DNA of 64,000 bases from SAR86 cluster bacterium AG-447-A08 (GCA_003212335.1 QCQA01000001.1:186001-250000), one strand, 5' to 3'. Shown: positions 18,212-27,588, numbered from the stretch's first letter. Numbers and translations: made by a program. Notes: a model not told the origin generated them from the letters alone.

Positions 18212-20551
18212 TTAAAAGTTATAACTAACTCTGCCCATAATTTGTCGAGGTGGTATAAATTCTATACCTGTACCAGCGACTCCAAAGACATCTGTCATGC
18301 TAGAGTTCATACCATCCTTATCTCCTGCGTTAAGGAGCATCAAATCTATACCCCATTCATCACCTGTAAGGTCTAGGCTTGCTGTGAAATTCACTATTGA
18401 GTATGAGTCAACCTGATCAACAATAGGATTATTGAAGACTCTCTGTTGAAAATCTCCTCGATAAATCAGTTCAGCAGTCGTAGTAAGAAGTCCATATTGA
18501 GTATCGGTTATGTACTCAATACCAAAGTTAGCTGTTAATTCAGGACTTTTAGCTAATTCATTTCCTCTAAGATTTTCTCTCAAAGAATAACGAATTGGTT
18601 CTTCACCAAAGAAATAAAGTTCTGCTTTTAGGTTATCAAGTGCCTCGTATGAAGAAGTTATCTCAGTATCTAGATAAGCTACCCTCAAATCAAATGATAA
18701 TGATTCAGAAACTAATCCTATTAATTCTAGCTCAATTCCTTTCATCTCAGATTCAGGTATATTGGCTACACCACCTCTATAAATATCTGGATCAGTAGAT
18801 TGGAATTGGAGGTTTTCATAGTCATAAGTAAACGCGGATACATTTGCTCTCATACGACCGTCAAGAAAATCAGATTTCAAACCAACTTCAAATGCATCAA
18901 TCATTTCACTATCGAAAATAGGGAAAATAAGTTGAGGTGCTGGAGCAGCCCCAAAACCTTCATTATCCATAGGGTATCCGTAGGTTAAATTACTTCCTCC
19001 TGGCTTAAATCCTTTTGTGTAAGAAACATAAACCATTGTATCTTCGTTAAGATCTCGTTCGTAAGCCACTCTTCCTGTAGTTTCGTCTAAGTCATCAGAA
19101 GGTGTAAATCTTTGAAGTCCAAAAAAGTTAGTTACGTCACTTGCGAATTCATCTTCGGTATATCTCAAACCAAAAATTACTCGATTAGAATCATCCACAT
19201 TCACTGTTGCTTGACCATATAGAGATTGAGATTCTCTAGTAGGATAAGCTTCTGAAACGAATCCTAGTTCAGCATCGTATGCTGCAAAACAAGGACCTGC
19301 AAAAGGATTAGAAGCACAAATAGGATCATGCACATATGGCGTAAATTGACCATCCATGAGATCGGCTTGCTTGTTGTTATTAACATCTTTGACTTCGTAT
19401 ATATTATTTTCAATTTCGTGGTCAAAATAGAATGCACCTAAAATCCAGTCAGTGTTACCAAACAAAGGCTCGTTTGAAATAAGATTAACTTCAAAAGTCG
19501 TTGTTTCTACGAGAGAAGTTTCAGGCCTATATTCTGCCCTATTGTATGGGAAGCCAGCCATGGGTCCATTAGCGTGAACATCTCCAAAATTATGTCTGTC
19601 ATTATCTCTACTGACGTATATATCGTCCTCCTGCATGCTGGCTAATATCTTCAAATTTGCAAAACCTAGATCGGTATTGAAGATTCCAGCAAAAATTTCT
19701 GAAGTAAGTTCATATACGGAAGGAGAATCCTGTCTTAACTGTCTTGGATCAGGAGTTGGATCATCGAGGCCTTTCATTGCTGCACCATTATTTTCAGCTT
19801 CAAAATATTGTGCAAATAGTCTAAGGCTTGAAGTATCACTTAAATCAAAAAGCCAATCAGTTCTGAGGGTAGTGTGATTAGTATCATCTAAATCCTGACC
19901 ATTCACTAGATTTTCTGTAAAACCATCTTGATCAGTTGTTACCCAAGAGAAACGTGTAGCAACAGAATCTGTAAGAGGAATATTAATTCCTCCTCTTGCT
20001 TTGGCTAAGTCATAGTCTCCTAATGTTAGATCTACCTTTCCGCTCAACTCATCAAAGGAAGGTAAAGTATTTATTACATTAACCGTACCTCCGGTAGAGT
20101 TCTGACCAAATAATGTACCCTGAGGACCTCTTAAGACCTCTATTCTGTCCAGATCTATAAAGTCAGTTCTTAGAGAGAACTTAGAAGCTATGAAAATACC
20201 ATCCATATGCAAAGCAACCGATGGAGCTGCTATAGCATTTTGGTTAGTCTCATCTCCGACACCTCGAATAGAAATAATAGTTTTGTATCCTTCGTTCTTA
20301 GCAACTGTAACTCCCGGAGCTATAGCGCTTAAACCTACAAAATCTACTATATTTTTTCTTTCAATCTCATCATTGCTCAAAGCTGTAACAGCTTTAGAAA
20401 CGTCTTGTAAACTTTCAACTCTTTTCTCTGCCGTAACAATAACTTCATCTATAGCTAACTCGTTAGAGAAGACATTAAGACTTATTGAGGTTATTGAGAG
20501 CGCAAGAGAAATTGAGAGGAAAGACCTAAAAAGGGAATTTGATAATTTCAT
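18212..20551 (-). CDS. TonB-dependent outer-membrane receptor
   Basis: About 779 residues. Signal peptide begins MKLSNSLFRSFLSISLALS; the ATG at 20549-20551 has AAGGA six bases upstream, so I prefer it to the longer frame at 20575. The TonB box region is IDEVIVTAEKR right after the signal, followed by the plug domain (RGVGDETNQN, LRGPQGTLFGQNSTGGTVNV) and a 22-strand-type barrel ending in an aromatic residue (VSYNF). Imports an unknown ligand using TonB energy. No TonB/ExbBD or siderophore genes are adjacent; divergent from a purine permease gene. Confidence 0.93.
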   Translation of the reverse strand: MKLSNSLFRSFLSISLALSITSISLNVFSNELAIDEVIVTAEKRVESLQDVSKAVTALSNDEIERKNIVDFVGLSAIAPGVTVAKNEGYKTIISIRGVGDETNQNAIAAPSVALHMDGIFIASKFSLRTDFIDLDRIEVLRGPQGTLFGQNSTGGTVNVINTLPSFDELSGKVDLTLGDYDLAKARGGINIPLTDSVATRFSWVTTDQDGFTENLVNGQDLDDTNHTTLRTDWLFDLSDTSSLRLFAQYFEAENNGAAMKGLDDPTPDPRQLRQDSPSVYELTSEIFAGIFNTDLGFANLKILASMQEDDIYVSRDNDRHNFGDVHANGPMAGFPYNRAEYRPETSLVETTTFEVNLISNEPLFGNTDWILGAFYFDHEIENNIYEVKDVNNNKQADLMDGQFTPYVHDPICASNPFAGPCFAAYDAELGFVSEAYPTRESQSLYGQATVNVDDSNRVIFGLRYTEDEFASDVTNFFGLQRFTPSDDLDETTGRVAYERDLNEDTMVYVSYTKGFKPGGSNLTYGYPMDNEGFGAAPAPQLIFPIFDSEMIDAFEVGLKSDFLDGRMRANVSAFTYDYENLQFQSTDPDIYRGGVANIPESEMKGIELELIGLVSESLSFDLRVAYLDTEITSSYEALDNLKAELYFFGEEPIRYSLRENLRGNELAKSPELTANFGIEYITDTQYGLLTTTAELIYRGDFQQRVFNNPIVDQVDSYSIVNFTASLDLTGDEWGIDLMLLNAGDKDGMNSSMTDVFGVAGTGIEFIPPRQIMGRVSYNF

Positions 20552-20754
20552 TAAAAATCCTTGTCTTGCAACCAAAAATATATTCTAACGTTGAATATTT
20601 CACTTGCAATAGCTGTAGTGAAGAAAGCTAAAAATTTATGTTATTTTTCCCTAAATATTCCTTTTTTTCACTAATTGTTACTTTTTTTAGAAGAATTCTG
20701 TAGTAACAAATAAATAAATCTTTAAAGTAGACCTTAAGGAGATTCCATCAAATC
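20552..20754. promoter_or_regulatory. divergent intergenic region with inverted repeat
   Basis: A 203-bp spacer between the receptor gene (minus) and the permease gene (plus), very AT-rich, so both promoters should lie here. It contains an 8-bp inverted repeat TTGTTACT (20675-20682) and AGTAACAA (20702-20709) 46-80 bp before the permease ATG; this could be an operator or a leader hairpin. An AAGGAG Shine-Dalgarno sequence precedes the permease ATG. No consensus for a known regulator was recognised. Confidence 0.45.
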
Positions 20755-22053
20755 ATGAAGTCATTATTAGAGCAATTTTTTGAAGTTTCAGAGCATCAAA
20801 CGAGCATACAGAAGGAAATACTGGCCGGTATAACTACTTTTATCACAATGGCTTACATAATATTTGTTAACCCTCAAATGATGGCCCAATCTGGAATGGA
20901 TTACGGTGCTATATTTGTTGGTACATGCTTGGCAGCTGCAGTCGCTTGCCTTTTCATGGGACTCTTTGCAAATTGGCCGGTTGGCTTAGCTCCCGGTATG
21001 GGATTGAATGCATTTTTTACTTATACAGTAGTTGGGGAAATGGGTTATTCGTGGGAGGTAGCCCTAGGAGCAGTCTTCATAGCAGGAATTCTATTTTTTA
21101 TCATGAGCATAACCCCCTTGAGAAGGTGGATGTTAGACAGTATTCCTTTGAATCTTAGGATTGCGATGGGTGCGGGAGTTGGTCTATTTATTGGATTTAT
21201 TGGTCTCAAGAATGGGGGAATAATTGTTGCAAATGGGGCAACTTTTTTAAGCTTAGGAGACTTCACAAATCCAGGAACTTTATTAGCTGGCTTAGGATTT
21301 TTGCTTATATCTATACTCTCAATAAGAAAGATACCTGGAGCAATCATTATTGGAATATTATCCGTAACACTAATAAGTATCTTTTTAAACCTAGTTGAGT
21401 TTGAGGGTGTCTTTTCTATTCCTCCTGATGTAACTCCAGTACTTATGAAATTAGATATCCTTGGAGCATTAGATGTAGCCATGATAAGCGTCATCGTCTC
21501 GTTTCTTTTTGTAAATTTATTTGATACAGCGGGGACTTTATTTGGTGTAGCAACACGGGCAAACCTAGTCACTGAAACAGGCAATATTAAAGATTTAGAT
21601 AAAGCTTTGAAGGTAGATAGTAGTTCAAGTGTATTTGGCTCTTTCCTAGGTTGTGCCCCTGTAACAAGTTATGTCGAAAGCTCTGCTGGAATAGAGGCTG
21701 GCGGCAGGACAGGCATAACAGCTGTAGTCGTTGGGGTTTTATTTCTTTTAGCAACATTCTTATCACCGCTCGCGGCGGCTGTCCCTGCTTACGCCACAGC
21801 AGGAGCTTTGATTTATGTCGCAATCTTAATGTTGAGTGGCATGGAAAGGCTCAATTGGGACGATCAGTCAGAATTGTTACCAGCTTTGATAATGATAGTG
21901 ATGATCCCACTAACATTCTCGATAGCAAATGGAATAGCTTTAGGATTTTTAGCCTATGTATCCATAAAAATATTTATAGGTGAAACCAGAAATATTTCTT
22001 CGGGCGCGTGGTTCTTGACTTTAATATTTGTAGCTAAATTTATCTTTCTTTAA
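20755..22053 (+). CDS. NCS2 family permease, AzgA type (adenine/guanine/hypoxanthine)
   Basis: 432-residue inner-membrane purine transporter of the AzgA-like branch. Signatures: EILAGITTFITMAYIIFVNP in the first membrane helix, GLAPGMGLNAFFTYTVV, the NLFDTAGTLFGVA region in TM8 and SYVESSAGIEAGGRTG in TM10, all characteristic of proton-coupled adenine/guanine/hypoxanthine permeases. About 12-14 membrane segments. It provides substrates for the apt and HPRT-like enzymes encoded elsewhere in the window. Convergent with the next GST gene, 3 nt apart. Confidence 0.92.
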   Translation: MKSLLEQFFEVSEHQTSIQKEILAGITTFITMAYIIFVNPQMMAQSGMDYGAIFVGTCLAAAVACLFMGLFANWPVGLAPGMGLNAFFTYTVVGEMGYSWEVALGAVFIAGILFFIMSITPLRRWMLDSIPLNLRIAMGAGVGLFIGFIGLKNGGIIVANGATFLSLGDFTNPGTLLAGLGFLLISILSIRKIPGAIIIGILSVTLISIFLNLVEFEGVFSIPPDVTPVLMKLDILGALDVAMISVIVSFLFVNLFDTAGTLFGVATRANLVTETGNIKDLDKALKVDSSSSVFGSFLGCAPVTSYVESSAGIEAGGRTGITAVVVGVLFLLATFLSPLAAAVPAYATAGALIYVAILMLSGMERLNWDDQSELLPALIMIVMIPLTFSIANGIALGFLAYVSIKIFIGETRNISSGAWFLTLIFVAKFIFL

Positions 22054-22056
22054 ATA

Positions 22057-22905
22057 TTAAATTTTAATGTCACTAGCGTCATGCCTTTCCAATATTGCCT
22101 TATCGTCAGGACCGCTTGGCTTTCTATTAACCAAAGAGCCTCGTTTATATGCTTGGCGTTCAGCAATCTGATTTGTCCAACGTTTTAGATTTTCATAGGA
22201 ATCCACATCGAGAAATTCAGCAGAATTGTATAGATTTTTAAGAAGTAAAGTACCGTACCATGAATGAACTGCAATATCGGAGATATTATAATCGTTGCCA
22301 CACAGATATTCCCGAGATGAGAGGTTTCGATCAAGAACATCTAATTGACGTTTTACTTCCATAGCGTAACGATTGATGGGATATTCAAATTTCTCCGGAG
22401 CATATGCATAGAAATGGCCAAAACCACCACCTAAAAAGGGAGCACTTCCCATTTGCCAAAAAAGCCAGGACATGCATTCAGCTCTTTGTGCAGGGTCAGA
22501 AGGTATAAACTCACCAAACTTTTCAGCAAGGTAAACCATTATGGCCCCTGATTCAAAAACCCGAATATTAGGATCTGTTGAGGTATCTAATAACGCAGGG
22601 ATTTTAGAATTTGGGTTTAAGTCAACGAATCCACTACTAAATTGTTGGCCCTTTCCTATATTTATTAAAAAGGCATCGTATTCCGCACCTTCATATCCAA
22701 GAGCTAATAGCTCTTCTAATAAAATAGTTACCTTAATACCATTCGGCGTGCCTAAAGAATACAGTTGAAGAGGATGAGTTCCAATGGGCAATTCTTCCTG
22801 ATGAGTTGCTCCAGCTATTGGTCTATTAATATTGGCGAAATTTCCTTCGTTTTCCTTATTCCACATCCAAACTTTGGGTGGCACATACTCTGAAGAATTA
22901 CTCAT
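22057..22905 (-). CDS. yghU: YghU-like glutathione-dependent disulfide-bond oxidoreductase (nu-class GST)
   Basis: 282 residues, same size as E. coli YghU. The N-terminal extension (VPPKVWMWNKENEG, INRPIAGATH) before the thioredoxin domain is diagnostic, followed by LYSLGTPNGIKVTILLEEL with the glutathione-contacting TPNG, and LNPNSKIPALLD. YghU-type enzymes bind two GSH molecules and reduce organic hydroperoxides and disulfides. The C-terminal domain (GGGFGHFYAYAPEKFEYP) is also conserved in the family. Possible role in peroxide defence in a light-exposed cell. Confidence 0.9.
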   Translation of the reverse strand: MSNSSEYVPPKVWMWNKENEGNFANINRPIAGATHQEELPIGTHPLQLYSLGTPNGIKVTILLEELLALGYEGAEYDAFLINIGKGQQFSSGFVDLNPNSKIPALLDTSTDPNIRVFESGAIMVYLAEKFGEFIPSDPAQRAECMSWLFWQMGSAPFLGGGFGHFYAYAPEKFEYPINRYAMEVKRQLDVLDRNLSSREYLCGNDYNISDIAVHSWYGTLLLKNLYNSAEFLDVDSYENLKRWTNQIAERQAYKRGSLVNRKPSGPDDKAILERHDASDIKI

Positions 22906-23067
22906 TCAAGCTCCTTGATAATTAATACATAGAATTAAACTTTAATAACTTTTTTCATTATTGAAAAGTTAAGGTAAAGAATAACTCACTCAAAGCATCT
23001 TTGTAAGATTTATTAGTAAATAACCTTGAAACATTGAAATTTTTAAGAAAATTGATATAAAAGATTT

Positions 23068-23517
23068 ATGAATCTACTCAATAACCAGGACTTAAAATGG
23101 AAGCATTATAAGGATGATAAAAATTTTTATTTCCCAATTGATTATTCTGATGCAGTTTTAGATGCACGAGAGGATGGAAGGCTAGAAATTTTAGTTAAGT
23201 GGGCACCTAATTCATTTTGTCACTTCCATCGACATACAGCTGAGACGAGTTCTGTTGTAATTCAAGGGGAGTTGCATGTCTCTGATATAGATCTTGAATC
23301 GGGAAAAAAAACTTCATCCAGGGTGAGAAAAGTGGGAGATTTTGTTCATAAAGAACCTGGAGATATTCATATGGAACAAGGCGGTCCAGAAGGTGCTTTG
23401 GTGTTATTTAATATCTATGCACCTGAAGGAGATGGATCTCTGGCTGAATCATTATCTCAAGATGGCAAAGTGTTAAGTGTCTCTACTATGAAAAAAATCC
23501 TTCAAAAAAGGGGTTAG
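23068..23517 (+). CDS. cupin domain protein
   Basis: 149 residues forming a single cupin. The metal-binding motif FCHFHRHTAETSSVVIQGEL (about residues 51-70) gives the H-x-H plus Glu/His pattern, and PGDIHMEQGG gives the second motif with its histidine. It resembles ChrR-type or dioxygenase-like cupins, but there is no zinc anti-sigma domain. Divergent from yghU across 162 bp in which I see nothing distinctive. It is followed after 5 nt by an NTF2-like gene on the same strand. Function unknown. Confidence 0.78.
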   Translation: MNLLNNQDLKWKHYKDDKNFYFPIDYSDAVLDAREDGRLEILVKWAPNSFCHFHRHTAETSSVVIQGELHVSDIDLESGKKTSSRVRKVGDFVHKEPGDIHMEQGGPEGALVLFNIYAPEGDGSLAESLSQDGKVLSVSTMKKILQKRG

Positions 23518-23522
23518 TAGTT

Positions 23523-23969
23523 ATGGAGTCAAAGCAAATAGATGAGTTCCTGAGCTCTTGGTGTAAAGGTGTCATAGAGATTGGTAAGACACACCTTGAA
23601 GGTGGGGATTTTAACCAGAGAGCCGTTCATTTCCTCAGCACTCACTATGCTTTTGACGAAATGGACGTTTTATTTAAACCAACTTTTACAAAACAAGCTG
23701 TATTTAGAAACAATATAAAAGATGCTTTATCCTATTTTGTTGGAGGGGATATCTCTGAAGATAATGGCTTTGCACTTAAACCTTGGGAAGATATTCAGTT
23801 AGAAGAATTAAATCTTCTTCTCAAAACAGATCTTACTGTTGCAATGGGTACACTTAATTTTAAACCCTACGATTCTGAAGAAACTACTTTAGTTGCTTTT
23901 ACATTTATTTTTGTAAGAGTTGATGAAGGTTTGAAAATTCAAGTACATCACTCATCACCTGTGAGTTAG
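23523..23969 (+). CDS. NTF2-like fold protein, function unknown
   Basis: 148 residues. The N-terminal helical ISSWCKGVIEIG-like stretch, a central DVLFKPTF segment and the C-terminal VAFTFIFVRVDEGLKIQVHHSS resemble the NTF2/SnoaL and CaMKII-association-domain fold, whose C-terminal strand often ends in HHSS. Proteins of this type are small cone-fold dimers, sometimes enzymes and sometimes not. It follows the cupin gene by 5 nt and is probably co-transcribed; the pair could act on one metabolite. Fold assignment is tentative. Confidence 0.6.
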   Translation: MESKQIDEFLSSWCKGVIEIGKTHLEGGDFNQRAVHFLSTHYAFDEMDVLFKPTFTKQAVFRNNIKDALSYFVGGDISEDNGFALKPWEDIQLEELNLLLKTDLTVAMGTLNFKPYDSEETTLVAFTFIFVRVDEGLKIQVHHSSPVS

Positions 23970-23972
23970 TCA

Positions 23973-24170
23973 CTAGAAAGTGTAATGGTCCGAAAAGTGT
24001 TTCTCTCTTGACTCTTTATTCATTCCTGCGGTTTCGTCCATAAAACTATTTCTTTCTTCTCGGGTTTTGAATATCCATATGCATACACAATCATTACTGT
24101 GATAGATGGCCTTTAACTCGTCATCAATTTCACATATCTCTTCTGGTACTTCTACTTGTAAACAAATCAT
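23973..24170 (-). CDS. small conserved-looking protein, unknown
   Basis: 65-residue acidic protein that I do not recognise. Two cysteines (NDCVCIWIF region) and a C-terminal HFSDHYTF are visible; no signal peptide or membrane segment. Its ATG overlaps the stop of the enoyl-CoA hydratase gene as ATGA, which supports real translation by coupling. It converges with the NTF2-like gene 3 nt away. Function unknown; could be a small antibiotic-biosynthesis-monooxygenase-like stub. Confidence 0.55.
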   Translation of the reverse strand: MICLQVEVPEEICEIDDELKAIYHSNDCVCIWIFKTREERNSFMDETAGMNKESREKHFSDHYTF

Positions 24171-24958
24171 TTATTGAACTCCGGTTTTCTTTTTTCTAGA
24201 AAAGCAATCATACCTTCTTGTGAATCTTTGGTGCCGCTATTATCACGTACAGCCTGTCTTTCTGCTTTCAGAAGATCTTCTAGTTCCCTATCGGAGCTAT
24301 TAACAAGAACACTCATCATGCTTTTGACAGCCTGTGCTGGTTGCGAAGCTAGTTCATGTGCAAGAGATACGGCAGCAGATTTTAGTTCCTCTAAGGGCCA
24401 TAGTTCATGAACCAATCCTATCTCTAAAGCTTTCTTTCCAGATATTTTTTTTGATCTCAATATCATATCCATGGCTTGATTCTCCCCAACACACTTGGCT
24501 AAACGTGCACTACCTCCCCATGCCGGAACCGCTCCCAAGTCAAGCTCAGGCAATCCTATCTGAGCTCCCTCATCTGCTGCAAGCCGAAAATGACATCCTA
24601 AAGGCACTTCTAGACCTCCTCCTAAACAATAACCAAACATAGTGGCTATCCATGGTTTATGCATAGTCTCAATTGCTTCTATGACATTTAACCTTTGATC
24701 AAATAAAGCATCTGAACTCCCCTTCCTTTCAACTCCCTCTGGTAACTGTTTGAGGTTCATTCCTACTGAGAAGTTATCCAGTCCTTCAGCGGTTAAAACT
24801 ACAGCTCGAATAGAATTATCTTTTTCTATCTTAATTACCAATTCTTCAAGAGAATCCATGAAATCTAAGGACATGCGGTTATAAGGGGCATCATTTATTG
24901 AGATAATTGCTATCGCATCATCCCTTTCAAAAACAACACTTTCTTTCATTTTATTCAC
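24167..24958 (-). CDS. enoyl-CoA hydratase/isomerase family protein
   Basis: 263-residue crotonase-fold enzyme acting on an acyl-CoA. The oxyanion-hole segments are NFSVGMNL and MFGYCLGGGLEVPLGCHFRLA, followed by IGLPELDLGAVPAWGGSARLA, which contains the Glu of PELD expected at a catalytic position. The C-terminal helix GLVHELWPLEEL and KSMMSV region are typical. First of a two-gene unit with the small downstream gene. Hydratase versus isomerase cannot be separated from the sequence. Confidence 0.88.
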   Translation of the reverse strand: MNKMKESVVFERDDAIAIISINDAPYNRMSLDFMDSLEELVIKIEKDNSIRAVVLTAEGLDNFSVGMNLKQLPEGVERKGSSDALFDQRLNVIEAIETMHKPWIATMFGYCLGGGLEVPLGCHFRLAADEGAQIGLPELDLGAVPAWGGSARLAKCVGENQAMDMILRSKKISGKKALEIGLVHELWPLEELKSAAVSLAHELASQPAQAVKSMMSVLVNSSDRELEDLLKAERQAVRDNSGTKDSQEGMIAFLEKRKPEFNK

Positions 24959-24998
24959 CTAATTTTTTTGAACTTACAATACATTAGCAAAAGTATTC

Positions 24999-25658
24999 TT
25001 AATCAGAAGTTTGAGGCATTTGAATTAAACCCAACTTAAGATAAAGAGAAAATAAGTCAGTTAAGCCGCGTTGACTTATAATTTTGTCATTTTCCAAAGT
25101 AAGTATCGTTACGTCTCTGAAACTAACTTTTTCTTTTGTAGTTGGATGAGAGCCACTGATCTTTAGAATAACAATTACTTCCTTGTCAGCAATTAAAAGC
25201 TCTTCTATATCTTCTCTGTAATCTGGTAAATCTTCTCTTACCTTAAGCGCTAAATTTGTTACTCCTTCTAAACCCTCTCCCCAATCAGGAAAAGGATAGT
25301 CGGCCTTAAAGTTATCTGAATAAAATTCACCTACCCTCGATATATCTCCTTCAGTCCATATTACCCGCATCGCCTCTCTAACAATATCTTCTGAACTTTT
25401 AGAAAACTCTTCACCTGCCGCTTTATTCTGAAAGTATCCCCTTATCGCAATGTAAGTTTGGATGAGATTTGCAATTACAAAGGCAAATAAATCTACAAAT
25501 AGAAATATTATCGCTCCTGAAAATCTGCTTAAAGCGGTCATCAGATACCCTTTTAATCTTGTTTTATGCCTGACAGAGCTTACTAAATATAAAGCCAATA
25601 TGCTTAGCACCAGAATTAACCATTGACCGTATTCAAGTATAAAGAAATAGTCTTTCAT
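24999..25658 (-). CDS. membrane-anchored SnoaL/NTF2-like protein
   Basis: 219 residues in two parts: an N-terminal membrane region with two hydrophobic helices (about 12-30 and 48-72), then a soluble SnoaL-like domain (about 88-210) with the pattern VREAMRVIWTEGDISRVGEFY, DYPFPDWGEG and VSFRDVTILTLENDKI. SnoaL-type domains include polyketide cyclases and many uncharacterised ester cyclases. Linkage of this domain to a membrane anchor is uncommon. It follows the DoxX-like gene by 17 nt. Substrate unknown. Confidence 0.68.
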   Translation of the reverse strand: MKDYFFILEYGQWLILVLSILALYLVSSVRHKTRLKGYLMTALSRFSGAIIFLFVDLFAFVIANLIQTYIAIRGYFQNKAAGEEFSKSSEDIVREAMRVIWTEGDISRVGEFYSDNFKADYPFPDWGEGLEGVTNLALKVREDLPDYREDIEELLIADKEVIVILKISGSHPTTKEKVSFRDVTILTLENDKIISQRGLTDLFSLYLKLGLIQMPQTSD

Positions 25659-25675
25659 ATAATTTTATTTTTTGT

Positions 25676-26110
25676 TTAATTTGGAAGATTAGAAGGATTA
25701 AAAGATGGTCTAGTTACAGAATAGGCCCAGTAAAAGAAGAGAAATTGTAAAGCGAGACGAAAATATAAAGCTGAAATAGGTATATCAGGAAAAGCTTCAG
25801 GTGTAAGAGCCATATAAATATTTGCTGGATAAACGGCTACCAAAAGAGCAACCAATCCCCATCCAGAAAACCGTCTCAATCTTGGGATCAACACACCTAT
25901 TCCACCTAGTATCTCAAAAAAACCGCTTATATAAACCGCCTCAGCATGCAAAGGAAATGCTGGAGGCATAATGGATAGATAAAAATCAGGATTGATAAAG
26001 TGATCAATGCCTACGTTTATAAAAAAGGCTGAAAGTCCGATTAGAACAATCTTTCTCCATATACCCTTGGGCAATTCTAATTTACTAACCAGACTGTTTA
26101 AAGAAGTCAT
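25676..26110 (-). CDS. DoxX-like membrane protein
   Basis: About 144 residues with four predicted membrane helices. FFINVGIDHFINPDFYLSIMPP near the first helix, followed by YISGFFEILGGIGVLIP, is the DoxX/DoxD-like signature. I prefer the ATG at 26108-26110, because the longer frame (26170) would overlap the upstream methyltransferase end by 46 nt. DoxX proteins are small quinone-linked or redox-related membrane subunits; the partner is unknown. Encoded between a methyltransferase and the membrane SnoaL-like gene. Confidence 0.75.
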   Translation of the reverse strand: MTSLNSLVSKLELPKGIWRKIVLIGLSAFFINVGIDHFINPDFYLSIMPPAFPLHAEAVYISGFFEILGGIGVLIPRLRRFSGWGLVALLVAVYPANIYMALTPEAFPDIPISALYFRLALQFLFFYWAYSVTRPSFNPSNLPN

Positions 26111-26124
26111 TATAAAATTATAGG

Positions 26125-26751
26125 TTAAAGTGAAGCTTTTTTTCCTGTAACAACTAAAGTTCCGGCCCAATCTTCTGTTTTATTTACTCGCCAGCTTTCG
26201 ACTTCTATGAAACCAGCTTGTTCAAAAAGATGAACCCATTCAGATTCTTTTAACATCAACATAGGTGTATTTACTCTAGCTTCCCACGAGTGGGATTCTT
26301 TATTTTCATAATATAAATCTAATCCAATTATTAATCGTCCATCAGAATTCAACCATGACTCCTGGACCTTTTTAATAACAGATAACGGATCATTTAAGTA
26401 ATACATGACCTCCATGGAATGCACTAAATCAAACTTCATAGACGGTTGGTATGTTGTTAAATCAGCACAGATATAGTGACAATCTTTACCTTTCTTTTTT
26501 GCATTAGAGATCATTTGTTTTGCCCCATCTATACCTATTGCAAGTTTACAGAGAGGATCATTGATAAGTTTTCTTACTACCCAGCCATTACCGCAACCCA
26601 TGTCTAAGAAATTAAAACTTTTGCTGAGCAAGCTTCTTTCCTTTAAGGCGAATCTAAGTATTTCGTTTACAGAGGCAGCATGTCCTTTTTCCATCCCCTC
26701 ATCTTTTCCATTTTCAGCCCATTCTCCAAAAACTTCAGTAGCTTTTCGCAT
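26125..26751 (-). CDS. class I SAM-dependent methyltransferase
   Basis: 208 residues. SAM-binding motif I is FLDMGCGNGWVVRKL (about residues 47-61), followed by the acidic AIGIDGAKQM (motif II), ICADLT (motif III) and FDLVHSMEVMYYL (motif IV). The C-terminal WAGTLVVTGKK is typical of the fold. Acceptor unknown. It begins 4 nt after a GST-like gene and continues into DoxX-like and SnoaL-like genes, suggesting a small operon modifying one compound. Confidence 0.87.
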   Translation of the reverse strand: MRKATEVFGEWAENGKDEGMEKGHAASVNEILRFALKERSLLSKSFNFLDMGCGNGWVVRKLINDPLCKLAIGIDGAKQMISNAKKKGKDCHYICADLTTYQPSMKFDLVHSMEVMYYLNDPLSVIKKVQESWLNSDGRLIIGLDLYYENKESHSWEARVNTPMLMLKESEWVHLFEQAGFIEVESWRVNKTEDWAGTLVVTGKKASL

Positions 26752-26754
26752 TAC

Positions 26755-27570
26755 TTACAATAAATCACCACCTAAGATTGCGGGAGTTTCACAATAGTTT
26801 TTCAGTATGTAATGCTGATGATCTTGTATTCTATTGCTCAATACTTCTTTGATAGCTGGAATTTTTGAATTACCTTCAAACCACATCAACATGCCCTGAT
26901 TTTGTTCAGTTCTTGGCATGATTTCTTCAGGGGTAGGAAGTGTGCTCATAACCATCGTGGACCAATATATATCTGCAGCCGAAATTGAATTACCAACAAG
27001 ATATTTAGAACCTACTCTTTCTTGATCTTCTAAACGATTATCAATTAATCGAATTATCTCCACTATTTTATCTAGTGCGACCGCGCTGGCTTCCTCAGAA
27101 TATCCGTACTTTCTAGCTAAAGGATTGTCGCTCAATATCCTTATATTCCAGACAAGTCCATCTTCTCCCAATATGACTGCGCAAAGACCTAACATATCTA
27201 CGCGATCTTGGAGATTGTCTGGCATTAGTTTTGGGCTATCTGCACTTCCAATATTTTCAGCTAGAGAAAGTTGTTCAATCCAAACATTTCTAGGTCTTTC
27301 TTCATCATGAAACATGGTTGGCAAGCTTGTTTGGCTAGTTAGTTCATATAATCTTGCCTGCCTATCTTCTCCAGTTTCTTTATTTACACCCATGAGAGGA
27401 TGTAACGCTCTTATGAGAGGAACCTTTTTTACGTAACAAATGTTTTTTAGCGCTTCTGCATAAAGCGCTTGCATGCCGGGAATGAAAGTAACCCTTGTGC
27501 CACTTTTCATCGAAGCAGCTTCATCAAGAGATATAAATTTTACTTCTTCAGAATTGTCCTTTTCGCTCAT
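26755..27570 (-). CDS. GST-like protein, divergent
   Basis: 271 residues resembling GSTs mainly in the C-terminal helical half: SKYLVGNSISAADIYWSTM is the N-capping box region. The N-terminal half (GTRVTFIPGMQALYAEALKN, SLPTMFHDEERPRNVW) keeps a degraded thioredoxin-like layout with a cis-Pro in SLPTM, but the classical ESxAI motif is replaced by NVWIEQLSL. It may have lost glutathione use. Sits between a class III aminotransferase and a methyltransferase on one strand. Confidence in the fold is moderate. Confidence 0.7.
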   Translation of the reverse strand: MSEKDNSEEVKFISLDEAASMKSGTRVTFIPGMQALYAEALKNICYVKKVPLIRALHPLMGVNKETGEDRQARLYELTSQTSLPTMFHDEERPRNVWIEQLSLAENIGSADSPKLMPDNLQDRVDMLGLCAVILGEDGLVWNIRILSDNPLARKYGYSEEASAVALDKIVEIIRLIDNRLEDQERVGSKYLVGNSISAADIYWSTMVMSTLPTPEEIMPRTEQNQGMLMWFEGNSKIPAIKEVLSNRIQDHQHYILKNYCETPAILGGDLL

Positions 27571-27588
27571 AATCTTTCCAATTAATTT

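Noticed and set aside
21045-21584. 179-codon minus-strand frame antisense to the AzgA-type permease
   Set aside because: Codon-mirror shadow of a strongly conserved membrane protein gene; translated sequence has no family resemblance.
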